Shown here in pieces: positions 11,694 through 22,974 of a stretch of 34,168 nucleotides of DNA. The stretch is from Ichthyophonus hoferi (Eukaryota > Opisthokonta > Ichthyosporea > Ichthyophonida > Ichthyophonidae), in NCBI GenBank assembly GCA_002751075.1, contig NAOQ01000073.1, positions 1-34,168 of the forward strand, in the 5' to 3' direction. The notes beneath the pieces are model-generated. The model made no database searches. It saw only the letters and a list, made by a program, of their open reading frames with translations, and was not told where the DNA came from. Position 1 is the stretch's first letter, and each line of letters starts with the position of its first letter. Position numbers and translations under genes: made by a program.

Positions 11694-13503
11694 CGCGAGA
11701 GAGGATGAAGTATAATTGTACTATCTAGTGCAAGTATGGCTAAATACTAATCTAGTTTGGATGTATATAGGGTATTGCAGCAATTATATGTTTGTTGGTA
11801 GAGTATGGGCATATTGCCGGTAATTATACTATAGTGTATTCTATTATAATAGGATATGATACTAGTCTGGTCCATTTATATAGACCTGACATCTAGCCAA
11901 TCCTTATGCCTCCCACCCTCTTTCTTATAACATATCATTTACACTATATTATCTACCTATCCTATATACCATTTACACTATACTATCTACCTATCCTATA
12001 TACCATTTACGCTATACTATCTACCTATCCTATATACCATTTACACTATACTACCTACATACTCTATATACCATTTACATTATACTACCTACATACCCTA
12101 TATGCCATTTACATTATACTACCTACATACCCTATATACCATTTACACTATACTACCTACATACCCTATACTACCTACATACCCTATATACCAAATACGC
12201 TATACTACCTACATACCCTATATACCATTTATACTATACTACCTACATATCCTATCACCTACCTTAGAGTGATTTAATAGATAATCATAGTTGTGAAGGA
12301 AGAAGCCAAGTCCCGCCCCAAAGCCATGGGCAATGACGAGGTCACCCTCATCATGGCCTATGATTGGTTGAATAGTAGTTATATATTGGATATAATTGGT
12401 GTGCTATTATATATGGTAGTCGGATTGGTATATATATAATTTAAATGCTAGCTTATATTATAATTTGATTTAGAACGCTTGGGGTGAGGGGGCTATAGTG
12501 ACCAAACTTTGATCGCTGATTTATATTGGTTGAAATGTTAATATAAATATATTATTGGTTTTAATATTACAATATCATCTTTTAATTTTAACTGCCCATT
12601 TTTATATACTTACATCAATTTACAATTTATCAATAAACACAAATATTTAAAACTAATATGAGATTAATACCAATCGGTCCACTATGTAATTCCTAATCAA
12701 TATGTGTCATTAAGATTAATATAGTCAAGTTATTTCTTTAACTGACTTGAGATATATTTTAGCGTTTTTAAGGTTTATTAATCATGATTTCGCCAATGAA
12801 ATATGAGATTGATATATATATACGTGTGTGTGTGTGAACGCAGTGCAATAGAACGTATACATATCGGTAAGCAATGTATATATACGTGCGTACTCTATCT
12901 TAAAGTATATCGATTAATAGTACCCCATAAATACCCACTCATAAGGCCCTACACCCACCCACATCTTTACATTCCTAGGCTATACCTCCCCTTTCTATTA
13001 CCTACCAGAGGGTTGTTCAAAGGTTACTGTATTAATATAGTCATTCTCTCTCACAGGAACACGATGGCTCTTATAAGGTGACTTTACACCTAACGCTAAA
13101 ACTCTCTCCTCTGACTGCATACAACAGGTGAATACCTTGTTAGATATAAGAATTAATAAGGTAAGGTATTGATAGAGAAAGATGACATCTTGTACTGGTG
13201 GAAAGAATGAGTTCTAGGAAGGGGATGAGGAATAGGGGTCAATAAGAAAGAAAAGAGTAAAATAATGCACATAAAGGCACAGTCTTGTGGCTATACTAAG
13301 ACTATTACAGTGGTATAGAAGGTAGTATACAGTAGAGGGTAAGAAAATAATAAGCCTTGTTTGATATAATATACTGTTGTACTACAATATAATATAGAAA
13401 AATAAAGCATACTATACTATTAGGTTCCAATAATACTTTAAGTCATCCTTACTTGAGCAATAAGCTCCTGCTGGGAAGGTCTAGCGGTCAACCACTCGAA
13501 CAT
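6344..13503 (-). CDS. CGI-58: CGI-58 family (ABHD4/ABHD5) alpha/beta hydrolase, 12 exons, complete
   Basis: Exons: 13503-13453, 13114-13006, 12357-12263, 11590-11507, 10731-10681, 10181-10076, 9407-9264, 8260-8199, 7578-7495, 7170-7104, 6867-6830 and 6493-6344 (stop 6344-6346). They total 1041 bp, every phase closes, and the protein is 346 residues, close to human ABHD5 (349). Motifs in order: HGFGAG (64-69, oxyanion region), [12 protein letters not shown], nucleophile elbow GHSLGG (Ser140), [24 protein letters not shown] (Asp289, likely catalytic acid) and AGHHLYID, which holds the family's HX4D motif (His317-Asp322). The family acts on lipid droplets and membranes in triacylglycerol and phospholipid turnover. 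Animal ABHD5 has Asn at the elbow and only activates a lipase; Ser here, as in ABHD4 and plant CGI-58, predicts a true hydrolase. The start at 13501-13503 is the first in-frame ATG of exon 1. The frame stays open upstream, so a further 5' exon is possible. Confidence 0.95.
8750..8789. repeat. ATT trinucleotide microsatellite
   Basis: About 13 tandem ATT units in the CGI-58 intron between exons 7 and 8 (8261-9263). Confidence 0.8.
10741..11215. repeat. TATAAGG/TATAGGG minisatellite with assembly gap
   Basis: Short irregular units built on GGTATATAA, GGTATAGGGTACAA and similar fill most of the CGI-58 intron between exons 4 and 5. The array is broken by a run of N at 10906-11118 (213 positions), so its true length is unknown. 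It ends about 10 bp before the acceptor of exon 5. Tyr/Ile/Pro/Leu-rich open frames across it are artefacts. Confidence 0.9.
10906..11118. other. Assembly gap (213 N)
   Basis: Undetermined bases inside the TATAAGG array. A collapsed or unresolved tandem repeat is the likely reason. Confidence 0.98.
11653..11704. repeat. (TA)n(GA)n microsatellite
   Basis: A run of TA followed directly by GA units, lying in a CGI-58 intron just upstream (minus-strand sense) of exon 4. Confidence 0.85.
11933..12255. repeat. 34-bp minisatellite in a CGI-58 intron
   Basis: About nine imperfect copies of a 34-bp unit (core CCTATATACCATTTACAC, then TATACTATCTAC). The array starts directly at the 5' end of the intron that follows exon 3 (donor at 12262). 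On the gene's sense strand each unit carries GTAGGTAG, close to the real donor GTAGGTG. The plus-strand open frame across it (11906-12277) is a repeat artefact. Confidence 0.88.
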
Positions 13504-13523
13504 CTTCCCTTCACTAAGTTCTA

Positions 13524-14400
13524 AAACATAATAGAATCTTAATATAAACACAAACACAATATCATAGTAAAGCCTAATAGGTATGATAATGACTGAGCCA
13601 TCAGCAGATTTAAGCCATATAGTATTGGCCTAGTATCATATGCTATTTCAATTAATTGTTTGATTGTTTATACTGTGATATTTTATAGATCCCTCAACAT
13701 TATTGGTTCCTTGAAAAATAACTAATCTCTAATTATAACTTAAAATTTTATTGCTTAATTTTTAAACAAATGATGATACTCGTTTTAAAAAAATATGGCT
13801 TTCATATCTTTCCTTTCTTTTTAATTTAAATATACTGTAGCCTAAAACTCGTTTTTTAATTTTTTTTAATAAAAAAATACAATTTATTAATACATATATT
13901 ATTAATATGTAATCCGGAAATGCTAGTCATACATTTATGTTGGATAAAAATACTTTTTTAAAAAAAAAACAACTAATAGGTCAGCTCTAAGTATGTTTAC
14001 TTAACCAGTAAGAAAACGTCTGATTGTTAGGGATATAGAACTTTTGAGTTGTGAGCCTATAAAAACATTGTTCATCTTTAAAAAGAGCGGTGCCAAATAC
14101 CTTTCTAGCGGTACATGTGGCTTAAGTTAATTTGGATTGGTTGGTCTTATTATCAGACTTTGAGATAATGTGTAGTGTCCTACAGCCAATATTAGAAAAC
14201 GTTGAATGGTGTTAATAAAATAAAAAAAATTTGAAATATATTTTCAACATTTAAAAGAAAAAGACCATAAATGACGTATTTCTGCAATTTATCTCTATTT
14301 CATAACTTATCGACATGCTCTTTTATGAAAATCAAAACCTATTATTATTAGGCAATAGGAATAGAATAATTTTAAGGAATTTCAATTTTATACCCAACCC
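13524..14400. other. AT-rich intergenic DNA upstream of CGI-58
   Basis: No exon seen. It should contain the CGI-58 promoter and 5' UTR (minus strand), but no convincing core-promoter element could be picked out. Poly-A and poly-T runs are frequent at 13.7-14.3 kb. Confidence 0.4.
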
Positions 14401-14429
14401 TAAACCGATGTTGGGAGTGATCAAGTGTA

Positions 14430-15110
14430 AATAAATAAAACCCTCAGGACATGAATTTGATTGACATCATTTGCGGTAGGATTCTGCCCTTTTAAAAGCC
14501 GATGCCTAGGTTTAGTAACAGGTTGATTATGTAATGCTTTAACTTAAAATAACGACTATTTTAGAATAACTAAATACAGCCACTGTGATATTAAAGCCAG
14601 CTATATTTGCTAGACATTCATTGCGTTCGACTAAGTGATGAATGTGGGGTGGGCATCTATTAGCCTTCTATACCTACCACTAATTACATATTGGTCATTA
14701 TTTTCTCAATTGATATGCCATGTTATTCTATATTATATAACAGGTATACCTAGACTAAGAAATAAAGGTAATAGTTATACCCAGGCTAGCCTATCTACGC
14801 CTTAAAGACAGTCAGTAATTTATACAACATAACACAAAACCCACATTATATATCAGAAGCTCAAAATTGCAACAAACATGTCATGGTTTACTATCAATAA
14901 TAGTTTCTATTTATTGCTAATCTCATCAGGAAAACTCGTATTAGTTTTCTTTGTAGACAAAAATCGAAAGCCTCACTGATCACACTGTGTAAGATTTGCC
15001 TCCAGACCTCTATGTAGTATTGGGTCGAGACTGGCTATTTAAATAAAATATTTCGATAATGATATACGAGAGTTGTGATTCTGGTAAGTAAATACGTAGA
15101 GATTTTATAA
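14430..15110 (+). mobile_element. Ty3/Gypsy-type retroelement fossil (protease region)
   Basis: At 14996-15045 the plus strand reads PPDLYVVLGRDWLFK, the conserved C-terminal signature of Ty3/Gypsy aspartic proteases (usually D-V/I-V/I-L-G-x-D-W-L). The surrounding sequence is degenerate, no reverse transcriptase or terminal repeats were recognised, and the element is clearly broken and old. It lies between the CGI-58 and lactate permease genes in the opposite orientation to both. Borders are approximate. Confidence 0.5.
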
Positions 15111-15142
15111 GCCTCAATCTATATATATATATGGTTGGTTGG

Positions 15143-18100
15143 CTAAGAAAATGCAATAAAGATAAGTGCTGCAAAGGCTTCAGCTAAGAGACCAAATAGC
15201 AGTACAACTGGAGCAGTGCGCTTAATAAATGCACCCTCACTGATGTGGTTGAGATCCATAACTGCACGGGCTGTAGAGGAAAGGCAAAGGTTAATGATTT
15301 AATTGGTTGCATATCTGTCTTGGTATAATAATATAAATAATATATCACTATTTTTCTATTGCTAGGAGTAGTAAGCCTACATGTGAAGAAAATCAAGAAA
15401 GGAATTGGAGAACAGACCAGGCAGTAAACAACTTACCGTTGATAATATTAGCCATGCAAATTGCATTTCCCATGGTAGCACCCGCACATTGCAGGGCTAG
15501 TATGGTGGTGGGGTCGATTCCAATATTTCGTGCGGCTACAACTTGTACATTACCAAAGGTCAGGTTGGAAACAGTAGTACTTCCAGAGAAGAAAGAGCCC
15601 AGGGCGCCCACAAAGGTAGAGAAGAATATCCAGCCCTTACCAACCCAGCCAGAGAAAATAGAGCCGATAAGGAAGGCAGGGGAGCCTAAACCACCACCAC
15701 GGATAAGACTGGAGATGAGAGGAGAAAGGTTAAAAATGGAGTGGGATGGTAGGTGGGGTGGGGTTCGGCATACATTGTCGTTGGAATGGTAAGCAAAAGG
15801 ACTACAAATACAAAGACCAAATAAATGCACACAAATATAGACTATTTAAAAGAATGAGCAAGAGATCGGCTAATACACGTCAATAGTATCGTGTATTCAC
15901 ACTTACCTAACAAGAACCAAGGCGCCCATTAAAGAAATGACTGGATCAGCTAGCCGCTTCAGACTATCTCCCAAGATATTCAGTGGTTTCTTATCAAGAT
16001 CTTTACGGTGAATTAGCATAGTGATAAGGGACACTACTACAAAGGGCATGAAGGCGGGTGTATAAAGGGTCTCATACACCCAGCTGATGGCAGGGTCGCG
16101 GAGAATATCCTGTGTGTGGTGTATGTGGTATGTGAGGGATGGTCCACTTAAGTAAGAATGAACAAGATATAACGCCACAACCTAGTCGCTTTTATATGAC
16201 TATTTCTATTTACTTATCTATCAGTTCAAAATACCATATATAATAGAAAGGATAGCATAACTGTACACATCTCAAGCATTAATACTAAACAACCAAGTAT
16301 CTCAACAATTATTCAATTAGCAAGCATCATTAACTCGAGGACTCACATGGAAGAAGAATACCAAAGCAGGGCTGATCTCTAGCACACCAAGAGACCTGAA
16401 GCTTATAACTAGAGCAGGTGATCTTGCTCTTAGCAGGCCCTTTATTCTCACGGGTTCAATGCGGGTAAGAATCAAGAGGAATACAGTAGACCATAGGGGG
16501 AAGGTACGTAAAGCCATGGCCTTGGCATAGGCACGCCCAGTTTCGCGGGCACCTAGACAGCTCTTCAGTTCTTTGGTAGTCGTGTCTGGAACAGCTTGTT
16601 CAATAATGTTTTCTACACTGGGCGAGGCTGTATCAACTGCATTTGGCATGTCTTCTAAATCACCTTTCTTTTGGTGCATCTGGATAAGAAGGAAATAGGA
16701 GGGTGAGTATGTGTGGGTGTATATGAGTAGGTAAATGAAAACAAAGTCAAGACATGCATGTAAAAAATGGTACGAGAGAGAGAGAGGGCGTAGAATGATC
16801 GAGTACAACTTTATAGGTAATATCATCTATTAAGATTTGTTTGCATATCAAGGCATTAAAGCAATCTGATGAGTGGCTTTAATATTTTATTCTATTCATG
16901 CCAAAACGAATCCCTGATGTACGAATTGAACTGTATATATTAAGGTACGCTGTATACATATATCGCCATTACTAAATGTGTGCATATTCATCAGCTAGCA
17001 TACATCAAGCTACGTATGACCCCAGTATCCATCACCTACCTCATCCACGGCAACTGCTGAGGCATCCGCCATGGCCATATCCGCCATCGCCACATCGCTG
17101 GCTGCTCCTACTCCTGTTTCATGGCCCGTTTCCTTATTCTCCGCCTCAAATGGTCTCAAGCCCACATTAAAGCGAATAAGTAAAAGTGTGCCGGCAATAC
17201 CGATGATTCCACCTATAATAGTACCAAATTCATAGCTAAAATAGCCTATCATGGCAGCTGGTCCAACTGTCAAGAAAGTACTTAGAAGAATGAAGATAAT
17301 GTTTCTAAGGATAACGCGCCAATGGACTAAGTTGAGGAGCTGTAGGACAAGAAGGAACGAGATTAGAGTAAATCACTTTTGTCTCGATTAGAGTAGATGG
17401 GATTATATGCTAAACATATCAAGGCAAAGCAGGAAAGAACTATCATTGCTTTAGTGCGACCGTGTGGGTATTTAGAGAAGGGATCTAAGTCCCATCACTC
17501 TATACAGGGTACTTACAATAACAGGCAGTAAAAACATGGCTACTATAGCCACAACTACTCCACCCTTGAAACCAGTCGTAATAAGTTCGGCCTCAGAAAA
17601 CCCTAGACTGCCAAAGCCAAACCACACTGGGGTACCCACGGCACCAAATACAGTGGCCATAGTGTTTGTTAGGAGGCATAATACAACTGTCTCAAATTTA
17701 GGGTGGCCTAATTCTGCAAGCATGGGAGCAGCTAAGGCTACAGGGGTTCCAAAACCACTGGCACCTTCTACCATGTAGGCAAAGGCCCAGCCAATAAGCA
17801 TAATCTGTAGGAGAGAGGAGGGAAGGATATATTTAGCGGGTAAGTCTTTAAAGGTAAGATATATTAGATAGATAGATAGGCGTGTGAGTAAAAACAATCA
17901 TGTCGAAGGCGTAAGGCAAAGGGAAAGAAAATGATAAAACTAAGAAGGAAATAACCTTACCTCGGCCACAGGGTGACCTTTAGATAGGAGTTTAAGCTCA
18001 CGCATCATCCAAGGCATACAACGAGTATAGGTCATGGTCTCAAACAAAATAATAGCTCCACTGTATGGGATATGGCTGGTTATAATCCGAGGCATTGTGG

Positions 18101-18872
18101 GCTTAACCTTATTAGTTTCTATATGTATGACAGGATAAGAAAAGGCTGAGAGAGATGTGGTTGACAAAAGGTATTTTTCTAATATATGTTTACATATGGC
18201 ACAACAAGTGAAAGAAATAAATAATACCAAAAAAAAAGTAAATAGAATATATTACTAGAAGAAACACTGGGATGTCTACTTACGCCACAATAGAAATGGG
18301 GGTCATGGTATCTAACGCGCCGGCTATAATAGAGGCTGAAGCGTTGGCTGGGACGGCTCCAAGGTAGGCCAGACGGATAACATACATCATAGCTGCCGAA
18401 AATGGAAGGGAGAAAGTTGATTTCCTAAAAGAGGAACAAGTTGTATAGTGAGCATAACGTCATTACTTGTTATATAGGAGTGTGCTTGTACAATAGGATT
18501 ATATATATATGCCAAAATAAGCTATACGTAAATGAGAAAGAAGGCCAGGAAACTAATATTCACATGATGCAAAGAGATAAAAAAAGAGATTTACCAAGGT
18601 CTGGGAATGACAGTAACAACCACCAGGACTATTAATGGTAGAAGACACATCAGGACCGTAACCACAGGCCCACCGGGCCCATGAAAGTCCGATGGCACCT
18701 CCGCTAGTTTACGGCAGAATTCTGTACATGTTTGGCATGATTGAAACCCTACACAAGTTTCGTGGCATAAATTGTTTGTGCAATCAGGTACATTAAGGGT
18801 CAACAATGTGTTGGCAGTAGCTATGGCTGTATTTAAATAAGATACGGTAACGTTCGGGCTGGTAACACTCAT
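15143..18872 (-). CDS. lctP: L-lactate permease (LctP) family transporter, 9 exons, complete
   Basis: Exons: 18872-18595, 18424-18284, 18060-17961, 17804-17517, 17339-17040, 16679-16347, 16109-15907, 15708-15437 and 15270-15143 (stop 15143-15145). They total 2043 bp, all phases close, and the protein is 680 residues, longer than typical bacterial LctP (about 550). Family signatures: EGASGFGTPVA (186-196), LLTNTMATVFGAVGTP (217-232), GALGSFFSGSTTVSNL (582-597) and LALQCAGATMGNA near 620-632. Many hydrophobic helices fit a 12-14-span carrier; LctP proteins import lactate or glycolate with protons. Extra length comes from an N-terminal segment with six cysteines (31, 36, 40, 46, 49, 53) before the first helix (about 68-90), and a hydrophilic loop (about 325-430) rich in Ala, Asp, Glu and Met. 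The ATG at 18870-18872 was chosen as nearest to the hydrophobic start; another in-frame ATG lies at 18906-18908. Bacterial origin followed by intron gain is possible but not shown. Confidence 0.95.
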
Positions 18873-18908
18873 TTTCAGTTTCGTAAATATAGCAACATTA
18901 CACCACAC

Positions 18909-21900
18909 TAGTAAACTAGTAATAGTAATATGATCGAATATAGATGAGATGCCTATACTTAAGATTAAGATGTGTTCTAAAAAAATATATGTAATTCCAA
19001 CATAATTGGACTATGTTGTACAACAGATTACAATTCTTCCTACTATTGGCTTGTAATCTCTGTCGGTTAGAGCCGTATTCGGGGGAATAAAGCAAGGTTG
19101 GTCCAGAATAAGTGGCAGAGTAGATGAGTAGATCTAACGCATAACTGAACTTACACGATTACTGCGTCGTACATACGTATGTGAATCTCAAATTTATGCA
19201 CAGTGAAAATATATATTTTTCTAAAAAAAATTATATTTCCAATAACAACCCTGTCGAGGTGTAAAGCTTATACAATGAGATCTATACAACAAAAAATATT
19301 TCATTTTGTTTAGCTTTTTACTGAGGGTGAGAGTTATTCCTGCACTTAATATAGGCTTTTCATTGAATATATGTATCAAGATATTCCATTGGATTAAAAC
19401 TTTTTGGAGTTCGTTTCGGCATTAAAGCCCGGCAAACGTTTACGTTGACCCTAATCTCCCTGTTTTTAAATCTATAGCTGCAATCTGTTGGTAGGGCACG
19501 TTCTAACTACCAATTATATCTTGATAAACTTAACACTACCGAGTTATGACTATTAAATATGGTAAAAATGTAAAAAATTTATTATTAATTAGAATATTAT
19601 TTGAAAACAGTACTTATTAATTATCATAAAATTTAGAAGCCCACTTTGTACAAGGTACTTTCTAATGCTGATAATTATTTAAGTTGCGCCACCGGCTGCA
19701 ATCTGTCAATCTACTACAAGCCCTAGTAGCCAATAAAACAACAAACATTTATAAGTGATTCAATCAGGTAGTCCCATTTGATTGGCGTTATTTAATTTGT
19801 TTATGATTTTTTTCGAATTTGACACATCTCAAAAGCTTTGGTGTTAGTGCAATTGCCGCCGGCATTTCTAAGTATCCTAGTAATAAATAAATAAAAACTG
19901 ACCAATTTCCTTTTTTTTAAAAAAAGGGAAGGTCACTAAGCAGCCCTGTTAAAAAGGTCATCTTTATTTAATATTAGACAACCTATCACCATTTCCATGT
20001 CATCTCTTAAGGACAAACTACAAGACAAGGATGGCTCACTAAAGTAACGTCACTGCTAGGAATTCATTATGTTACTTCAACTTACCGAATGAACTTAGCC
20101 AGAGAAGTACAGCTACATCAGAGAGCGCTCTTGCAAAAAATTATGGTAAAGAGAATTATTTTCTACCATTTAAAAATGTACGTTAAGCAGGAGTGGGTGA
20201 GGCCCACATGCTAGCCAGAGAAGTACATGTGCATCGGATAGTGCTCAGGGACAACTATGGTTATGCGAATCTTTTTCTACCATTTAAAAAATTACGTTAA
20301 GAAGGAATGGGTGAGGGCCACATGCTGGTACATCTCTCTAATTATGAATTATTTAGCCAAGATTTATTTATGATCGATGGTACTTGGTTCCCCAATTATT
20401 TTTGGTTAACAATGAGTCGAGGTTGAGAGTACACAACAAAATAAGGTAACTGACAGTGTTCCCCTAAGTACATTTAAGGACCAGAGTCATTAATTTATTT
20501 ACTAACATTGGAGGAGTAATAGGCGAAGTAAGCGAAAAGCCTCTTAAAATAGTAGCCTTCTCCGTGGTAATACTTGAGGATACTATTACAGTTCTTAGAT
20601 CAGCCAAGTGCCGGTATATCCCATTTCTGTGGTACTTAAACTACCATGCGGCTGATCAAAAAAATATAGTACTTTATGATTATTACTTGCATTTTACCAA
20701 ATCGAAAAGAGAAGAATGCGAGCCGTTAGATGGTTCTTGCCACCAGGGCATAGATCAACTTATCAACTAGGGACCAAGTAGATGGTCAAGTTTTATCTTT
20801 ATCTATAATAAATTGAACCCAATCATATATGATTAAATCAATTGAATTAAATGTAATACTTAACAATAATATTTGTATTAGCTTTTGAATAATATAAACT
20901 AATGTGATAGGATAGGATATAAAGATATAATTGGCTAAATAATCTGTAGGCCTGGATGTAGGCCCAGAAAACAATAGAAATATAATAAACAACCTTAAAA
21001 ATAAACCAGTCTTTGTTAGAGTTTTGTCTCCACTATATCCATGTAGATTCCCCCTGTTGATTATAGACTAATGCTTGGCGTCAAGGTTTATCGACTTTGT
21101 CTAAAATTTCGAATGACCTACTCGCTGTTCTTTTCACTAAACCTTATTTAAGTCTTTTCTCTCTAGCTTATTTCGACAGCATTTGGGAATGTCTATCTAT
21201 TTTTCTGTGTTTTATATGATTTTTAATTTTTCCAAGAGAGCACCTGTTGTTAGACTGGTGTCGTTTCTGGACTGCCCTTACCTTCATAATCACTATCTTA
21301 ATAATAAAGTTCTACGTATTGAAAAATAATAATTTATTTTCATTCAGGCATTCCATAGATTTATATCTTCGTTCCTGCCCATTTAGGCTTGAAAATTGAA
21401 AATTTAAATTCGGTAGGTAATTAAGAGAAGCAATATAATAATAGATATATAATATTTTGACTTTAAAATTTCGTCTCAGAAGCGATAAACCCAGTACTGA
21501 CCCTTAGGTAATCCTTTTCACTTTTCATGTCTATAGGTACATAGTCATCGTAAGATAATTCCAGCCAGTTTTTTTCCAAGTCATGGTTAACATAAACTTA
21601 GTCATTAATATAAAAAGTTACATACCTTCAAATGAGCTTGAATACTTCATACATGACCTGCCCTAACGGGGTGTAGCAAACCACATGACTTAAGCCATGT
21701 TAATGTAAACACTTACGCAAGATTATCGGTGCAGTTAATGACAGGACATTTTTCTTTCTAAGAAGCCCTTGAGGTCCTTTAACCAGTTCACTAATCACAT
21801 ATCTGCAATAATATTACACAATATGAGATCAGTCAGTAATATATGTAAGCAGAGAAAAGGTTGAATCCAATGTAATTAGTTAGTAAAAATACACTACCTC

Positions 21901-22970
21901 TAATTGGTTAACTTGGTCCTCTTGATTATATAGTACGACTAATAGAACGACCTAAAGGTAGAGTACTCAAATTGGAACTAGACTTTGACCAAGAATAAAC
22001 AAGCAATAGTTTTTGACCTGAATACAAATGTATTCATTGATTATTAAAATGTTTAAAATAACATAGAAAAAATATAACAAAGTCTGTAAAAAAATCAGTT
22101 GCATCTAATCAAGAAATGCAATATACTCAAGCTATTTCATGGTTATTTACAGTTATAATATAAGGTAGTGTTTCCATCTAATGTTAAAATGTGTTCCAAC
22201 CTGTCTCCTTTTACTCCAACTACAAAACATACACTATCAAGAATTGAAAAAAAGTGCTTCCACCTTGACACAGGCGTATCATATTTAGCCTAATAAAAGT
22301 TATACGGTAGAGTTAAGCTTTATTTTATATTGTTACCTTATGTACAAATAACTTCATTCATCTATAGATCATGGACACCATACGTACAAAATGTCCTTCA
22401 ATTATAGAAAGAGAATAATAACTAGAGAGCCTTATTGTGTTAAGATCAGTAGTTAATAAGATATATGAAATCCCGGATGATGCACACAGAATCCTAGAGC
22501 TCTTAAGTCAATCCAGTTTTTAGAGCCATCCATTGTGTTTAGTATTTCCAATCTAATAAGAATATTTCATCCAATATTTATGCGTGACAAGTATTTCGTA
22601 TTTGATATCTAAGCTTTTACATTATTTTATATCCTCCTACTACCAACATTCGAATCCTATATTCTATATTGGGCAATATTAATTATAGGACCCTCTTTTT
22701 TCATAGTAAGTTAGGAAAAATTAATACTAAAAATAGAAGTACGCATTATTTGACACATATCATTTGTATAGTAATCTGTAGCAGTTCTAATGACTTGTCC
22801 ACAGGCTTCAGAATCCCCAATTGGTTGTGAAATAGTTGGTTCCGCTGGGCCAGTGGTAGTAATTGCTAATTGGTCTTGTTTACATGTCTCCAAAACCCAG
22901 TTGAAATGATAAAGGTTCCATAGAAGGCGCGTTATACCGACTTTCTAGGTAACTGGCTGTAGTAATTGTA
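18909..22970. other. Gene-poor AT-rich stretch with degenerate repeat debris
   Basis: No exon or complete protein was recognised. The start should include the lactate permease promoter. From about 19.3 to 22.9 kb the sequence looks like decayed mobile-element DNA; only short open frames exist (such as 20564-20770 plus and 22711-22893 minus) and none matches a family I can name. A 115-bp tandem duplication lies at 20096-20324. Confidence 0.4.
20096..20324 (+). repeat. Tandem duplication, unit about 115 bp
   Basis: Two direct copies, 20096-20210 and 20212-20324, both beginning TAGCCAGAGAAGTACA and ending with GGGTGAGG or GGGTGAGGG then CCACATG. They are similar over the whole unit but clearly diverged, so the duplication is not recent. 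Confidence 0.8.
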
Positions 22971-22974
22971 CCTA

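Noticed and set aside
11906-12277. A 123-codon plus-strand open frame
   Set aside because: It is a translation of the 34-bp minisatellite and lies antisense to CGI-58.
15439-15792. A 117-codon plus-strand open frame
   Set aside because: It is the complement of lactate permease exon 8.
22711-22893. A 60-codon minus-strand open frame next to the LTR-like palindrome, considered as a retroelement gag start
   Set aside because: Too short and without a recognisable motif. Its position relative to the arms does not fit a simple element.
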